Positions 60,907-64,000 of a DNA stretch of 64,000 nt are shown one piece after another. A model generated the notes under the pieces. That model saw nothing but the letters and a program-made list of their open reading frames with translations, searched no databases and was not told the DNA's origin. The position numbers were made by a program, and so were the translations under genes. Within the stretch, counting starts at the first letter, position 1; each line of letters starts with the position of its first letter. Source of the stretch: DATACQ01 sp036555515 (GTDB lineage: Bacteria; Desulfobacterota; Binatia; UBA9968); contig DATBLC010000089.1 of assembly GCA_036555515.1 (NCBI GenBank), forward strand, positions 1 through 64,000, given 5' to 3'.

Positions 60907-62022
60907 CTACATTCCAATATAATCAAACTGCGGCATCTCCATCCCCACGCCTGCTTGTCGGACCGCCGCTTCGAAGTCGCTGCGAATCTGCGGATCTTCG
61001 TCTTCGTATTCGATGAGCGTGCCGCCGACGCGGATACTGGCGCGCACGCCCTCTTTATTAAGGACGCGCCAGCAGCCGAGCAGATATTTTCCCGACTCGC
61101 CGGAGTAGCGAAACGCGAGCTGGCGCGCCGGTTCCTTGCCCGTGTTGAAATGCTGGTGGAACCAGCCGCTGGGCGGGCTAAAGACACTCCCCTCCCGCCA
61201 GTTAACGCGGACAACTTTGTCGCCGTTGCCGGACTTATATGGGCGAGTACCCGCTTCCTGCGGCCACATGAGCGTGTAGCCTTGGGAGCGAAGAATTAGC
61301 AGAATCGCCCCGCCCTGATGAAAGTGGGCTTTGTGGTAGCGCCCCACCGGCCACTCGGCGATATGGCCGACGAGAGTGCTGCCGCCCATGTCGAAGGAAG
61401 TGATTTTCACGCCATAACCCTTCGCTTCCGAGGGGTCTACGAGCGCGCCGCGGGCATCGGCGATAAAGTTCGACTCCCAATTGACAAACCCGCCGACTTC
61501 CTGGCGGGCGGTCTTGGGTACGAAGTAGTCCGATTCGCCGTCGAAACGATCGGCGAATTTGTAGTCGCAGCCGAAAACAAAAGACGCGTTGTGTAGCAGG
61601 TCGAGCATCAACGGCGCGCTGGTCACAGCCAAAAAAATCGCCGGTTGATTGCTGCCGTTGATCAGGCGGTGGCGCGTATTGAGAGGAATCGCGAATAGAC
61701 TTCCTTGCTGCCACTCGAAGTGCATCTTGCGCTTCTCATCGCCGGGGGAAAAAATTTCCGTGGAGCCGATACCGCGCAGAATGTAAATCAACTCTTCGTA
61801 CAGATGGCATTCGTAGTGCATCGCCGCGCCGGCCGGAATCTCGCCGACGTACATGCCCGTGAAGCCTTCCATGCCCTTGAGATCGATGTAAGCGCCACGG
61901 CCGCCGGTGCGCTTCCACGGTTTGCGCTCCAGTAGCGTCACGTCTTCGACTCCATAGGCTTGAATGACCGGAATGCCCTCTTGCCGTAAAAACAGCTCGT
62001 AACTGGTCTCCCGTTTCGCCAC
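60907..62022 (-). CDS. Bicupin protein, paralogue 4
   Basis: A 371-residue bicupin. First cupin: MHYECHLYEELIYILRG; second: YHKAHFHQGGAILLILRSQG and WFHQHFNTGKEPARQLAFR; end signature EYEDEDPQIRSDFEAAVRQAG. GTG 62022 has AAAGGG eight bases upstream, inside the end of UbiD 4, and starts two bases before that gene's stop would allow a gap, so the pair is translationally linked. Same bicupin-UbiD pairing as at 45373/46544. Confidence 0.75.
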   Translation of the reverse strand: MAKRETSYELFLRQEGIPVIQAYGVEDVTLLERKPWKRTGGRGAYIDLKGMEGFTGMYVGEIPAGAAMHYECHLYEELIYILRGIGSTEIFSPGDEKRKMHFEWQQGSLFAIPLNTRHRLINGSNQPAIFLAVTSAPLMLDLLHNASFVFGCDYKFADRFDGESDYFVPKTARQEVGGFVNWESNFIADARGALVDPSEAKGYGVKITSFDMGGSTLVGHIAEWPVGRYHKAHFHQGGAILLILRSQGYTLMWPQEAGTRPYKSGNGDKVVRVNWREGSVFSPPSGWFHQHFNTGKEPARQLAFRYSGESGKYLLGCWRVLNKEGVRASIRVGGTLIEYEDEDPQIRSDFEAAVRQAGVGMEMPQFDYIGM

Positions 62023-62024
62023 GG

Positions 62025-63611
62025 TTAATGCCCTTTCGTTACCTTTTTCGATTGAAAATACTCGCCGCGGGTCACCGCGTCGGCAATCGCGTCGTCTTCC
62101 GCATCCCACATCCCGAGTGGATAGCCGTACCAGGGAGTTTTGAGCTTCAACTCGGGAAGCTCTTCTTGCTTCCAGATCTGTAACGCCTGGTCCATGAACT
62201 GTTTCTTCGGCAGGCCCACCGGGGGAAAGGGTCCCTTTCGCGTCGCGTCGATCAACAACCCCGAACAACCGACGGGCGGCGGGTAAAAACGATCTTCCGG
62301 GCCGGTCATCAAGGAGTGCGCCGAGGGGTCGAGCAAGGGAACGCGGCCCGTGATTATTTCCACGTCGCGGTGGGGTTGCATGGCAAAACTGAGCGCCCAC
62401 ATCACCATGTCGGGATCTTTGGGATCAATATCGTCATCGACGACGATGATCATCTTGCTGGTCGGATCCATTCCCGCGGCGGCGTGCAGCGCCTGCTTCG
62501 GCTTGCTCGCGTGGCTCTTCTTCATCCGGATGACCCACCAGTTCCAGCCGCCACCCATCTCAGGACAGGAGACTTCCAGCACTTCGGGCAGGGCGCAGTT
62601 GTAACGGAGAAAGTTGTAAAGCATCAGCTCGCGGCAGGTGCGCGAGATGCCGTTGGATTCGCTCGGCGGCAGGCCGACGAGAATGGCCGTGAAGATGGCA
62701 TCGCGCCGGTGCGTGATTGCAGTGATATCGATCACCGGTCTTAGGCCGCGCTCGGCCATGAGATAGCCGGGATAGTCGCTGAAGGGTTCGCCGCGTTCCT
62801 GGCGGTCAATGGACATCAAGCCTTCAATGACGATTTCGGCTTCCGCCGGCACTTCGAGGGGAATCGTTTTACATGGCACTAAATCAACCGGTCGCTCGCG
62901 GATTCCACCAGCCACAGACAGCTCATCGAGGCCGTAGGGAAGATTGGCGGCGGAAACAAAGTTGATATCCGGCAGCGCGCCGAGCACGATGGCCACCGGC
63001 AGCGGCTCTTTTCGGCGCGCCGCGCTGGTGTGATGGTAGAGTGCGGCGTGGTGCGTGCGCGCGATGCCCGCGATGAGCTTTTCCTCGCCCCTAAAATGAC
63101 CGCTGTACATGCCGACGTTGCGGATGCCGTCGGCTGGGTCTTTGGTGATAAACGGCGCGGTGACGCGAATGCCGCCGCTGAAACCGGGCTCTTCCACCGG
63201 CGCCGGCAGGCTCGTGACACCAAAGGCGCTAAGGCGGTCGCCGGTATAAACCACTTCTTGAACGGGCGCCTCACGCACCATGCGCGGCTCGACGGGCTGC
63301 GCCAGGGCTCGGCGCCATTTTTCGTAAATCGCCATGGGCTCGTCACAGCCGAGACCGAGCGCCGCTACAGGCCGCGAAGAGCCATACATGCCGGTGGCGA
63401 CTCTGATGCGATGCTTTTTGCCGCGGCTGTCATATACGTTCTCAAAGAGAAAGACCCTGCGCTCCTCATCGACCACGCCGCGGTACTGCAGCCGCATGAG
63501 CGGCATCATTTCGGTGTCTTTGTTGATGGGACGAGTCCAGCGATGGAGTTTGCCAAGCTTTTCCAGGCAAGCGATGTAATCGCGAAAGTCGGCGTAGTAT
63601 GTGTCAGCCAT
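62025..63611 (-). CDS. UbiD-family protein, paralogue 4 (altered catalytic triad)
   Basis: A 528-residue close relative of UbiD 3 (shared NVGMYSGHFR, EEPGFSG, NLPYGLDEL). The catalytic Arg position is Ser170; the EGPFGE motif reads GEPFSD, so by eye both Glu positions are changed (Gly274 and Asp279, with Glu shifted to 275). Other segments, including GCSGLLIDATRKGP, are intact. It is the first gene of the long minus-strand cluster. ATG 63611 has GGAG about 13 bases upstream. Confidence 0.85.
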   Translation of the reverse strand: MADTYYADFRDYIACLEKLGKLHRWTRPINKDTEMMPLMRLQYRGVVDEERRVFLFENVYDSRGKKHRIRVATGMYGSSRPVAALGLGCDEPMAIYEKWRRALAQPVEPRMVREAPVQEVVYTGDRLSAFGVTSLPAPVEEPGFSGGIRVTAPFITKDPADGIRNVGMYSGHFRGEEKLIAGIARTHHAALYHHTSAARRKEPLPVAIVLGALPDINFVSAANLPYGLDELSVAGGIRERPVDLVPCKTIPLEVPAEAEIVIEGLMSIDRQERGEPFSDYPGYLMAERGLRPVIDITAITHRRDAIFTAILVGLPPSESNGISRTCRELMLYNFLRYNCALPEVLEVSCPEMGGGWNWWVIRMKKSHASKPKQALHAAAGMDPTSKMIIVVDDDIDPKDPDMVMWALSFAMQPHRDVEIITGRVPLLDPSAHSLMTGPEDRFYPPPVGCSGLLIDATRKGPFPPVGLPKKQFMDQALQIWKQEELPELKLKTPWYGYPLGMWDAEDDAIADAVTRGEYFQSKKVTKGH

Positions 63612-63836
63612 AAATCACTCAAATTCTCCGTTTGATAGCTAATGATCGCCATATCGATGGCGAAAAGGGATCGAATCACTTCGTGAAATATTTGAGCGCC
63701 GCATTATTCAGCAGTTTCTAAAGACTTTTAGCGCCAGAGCGCAAACCCCAACCGATAGTAGCCACTTTATTCCTTACCACATTATATTGCGCCAAAATAA
63801 CGACCGGTGCTCATGCTTTGGCTGGATAGACTTTTC

Positions 63837-63863
63837 TTTATAGTCAAATATTTTATATGTCAA
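63837..63863 (-). promoter_or_regulatory. Sigma-70-like promoter candidate for the UbiD cluster
   Basis: On the minus strand TTGACA (63863-63858), a 15-base spacer, then TATAAA (63842-63837), in an AT-rich patch of the otherwise gene-free end 63612-64000. The spacer is short, so the match is moderate. It would leave a leader of about 220 bases before UbiD 4. Confidence 0.3.
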
Positions 63864-64000
63864 GTAATTTGGGCAAGGATTTTTCCCGCGCGTCACAGAT
63901 CGAGCCAGATTGTCTAAATCATGGACCGAGGAATCTTCTAGACAGTGGGGTGAATCGAGGGGTGTAGCCGGAGGAACGAACCGCGGTCGGTTCCAAATTC

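Noticed and set aside
60553..61299. 248-codon plus-strand frame
   Set aside because: Spans the junction of two clear minus-strand genes (SBP-d and bicupin 4).

Overview
The window looks like a chromosomal segment of an uncultured, GC-rich, Gram-negative bacterium. The gene mix (Bug/TctC receptors, hydantoinase A/B, luciferase-like oxidoreductases, octopine-dehydrogenase-like enzymes, TRAP transporters, several UbiD decarboxylases, amidohydrolases of the PF04909 type) resembles metagenome-assembled Binatota-, Tectomicrobia- or deltaproteobacteria-like genomes. That placement is inference from gene content; there is no rRNA or other phylogenetic marker here. No tRNA, rRNA, CRISPR array or complete insertion sequence was seen.

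Regions. 1-3765: a small HTH-like gene behind a sigma-54-like promoter, a Bug/TctC receptor, the decayed C-terminus of a second one, and an M20-like hydrolase. 3937-6797: a two-gene ABC importer locus (binding protein, terminator-like hairpin, fused permease) without an ATPase. 6870-11586: a run of minus-strand catabolic enzymes (LLM oxidoreductase, octopine-dehydrogenase-like, enolase superfamily, M24-like). 11966-16042: a compact three-gene operon encoding a membrane-anchored TIR protein, a deoxyribosyltransferase-like/TPR/SLOG-like protein and a patatin phospholipase. I read it as a candidate nucleotide-signalling conflict (anti-phage) system; beside it lies a decayed DUF4160/DUF2442 pair. 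16384-21198: hydantoinase A/B with an epimerase. 21421-31960: mixed housekeeping and catabolic genes (alpha/beta hydrolase, PuuD-like membrane protein, MFS exporter, RumA-type rRNA methyltransferase, MBL hydrolase, YjbQ, a carboxyltransferase without a biotinyl domain, histidine phosphatase, a bicupin). 32008-41035: orphan EutA, a thiolase-like/DUF35 pair, an amidohydrolase-SDR-TRAP transporter operon, and a USP-like protein. 41036-42026: a gene-poor stretch with a perfect sigma-54 promoter motif in front of a 21-residue membrane peptide.

42432-63611: about 21 kb of densely packed, co-directional minus-strand genes: four UbiD-family decarboxylases, three bicupins (a fourth is at 30770), four closely related ABC binding proteins, one TAXI-type binding protein, a fused ABC permease and a three-subunit molybdenum hydroxylase whose FAD subunit carries a four-cysteine loop. 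I read it as an uptake-plus-reductive/decarboxylating cluster for an unknown aromatic or heteroaromatic acid. No ABC ATPase and no UbiX prenyltransferase is encoded in the window. Two of the UbiD paralogues have lost residues of the usual Arg-Glu-Glu catalytic triad.

Intergenic spaces are rich in 7-bp-period repeats (units like GTTCAAN / NTTGAAC) that often form long inverted repeats between genes, plus a diverged ~200-bp dispersed repeat present twice and GTTCG..CGAAC hairpins.
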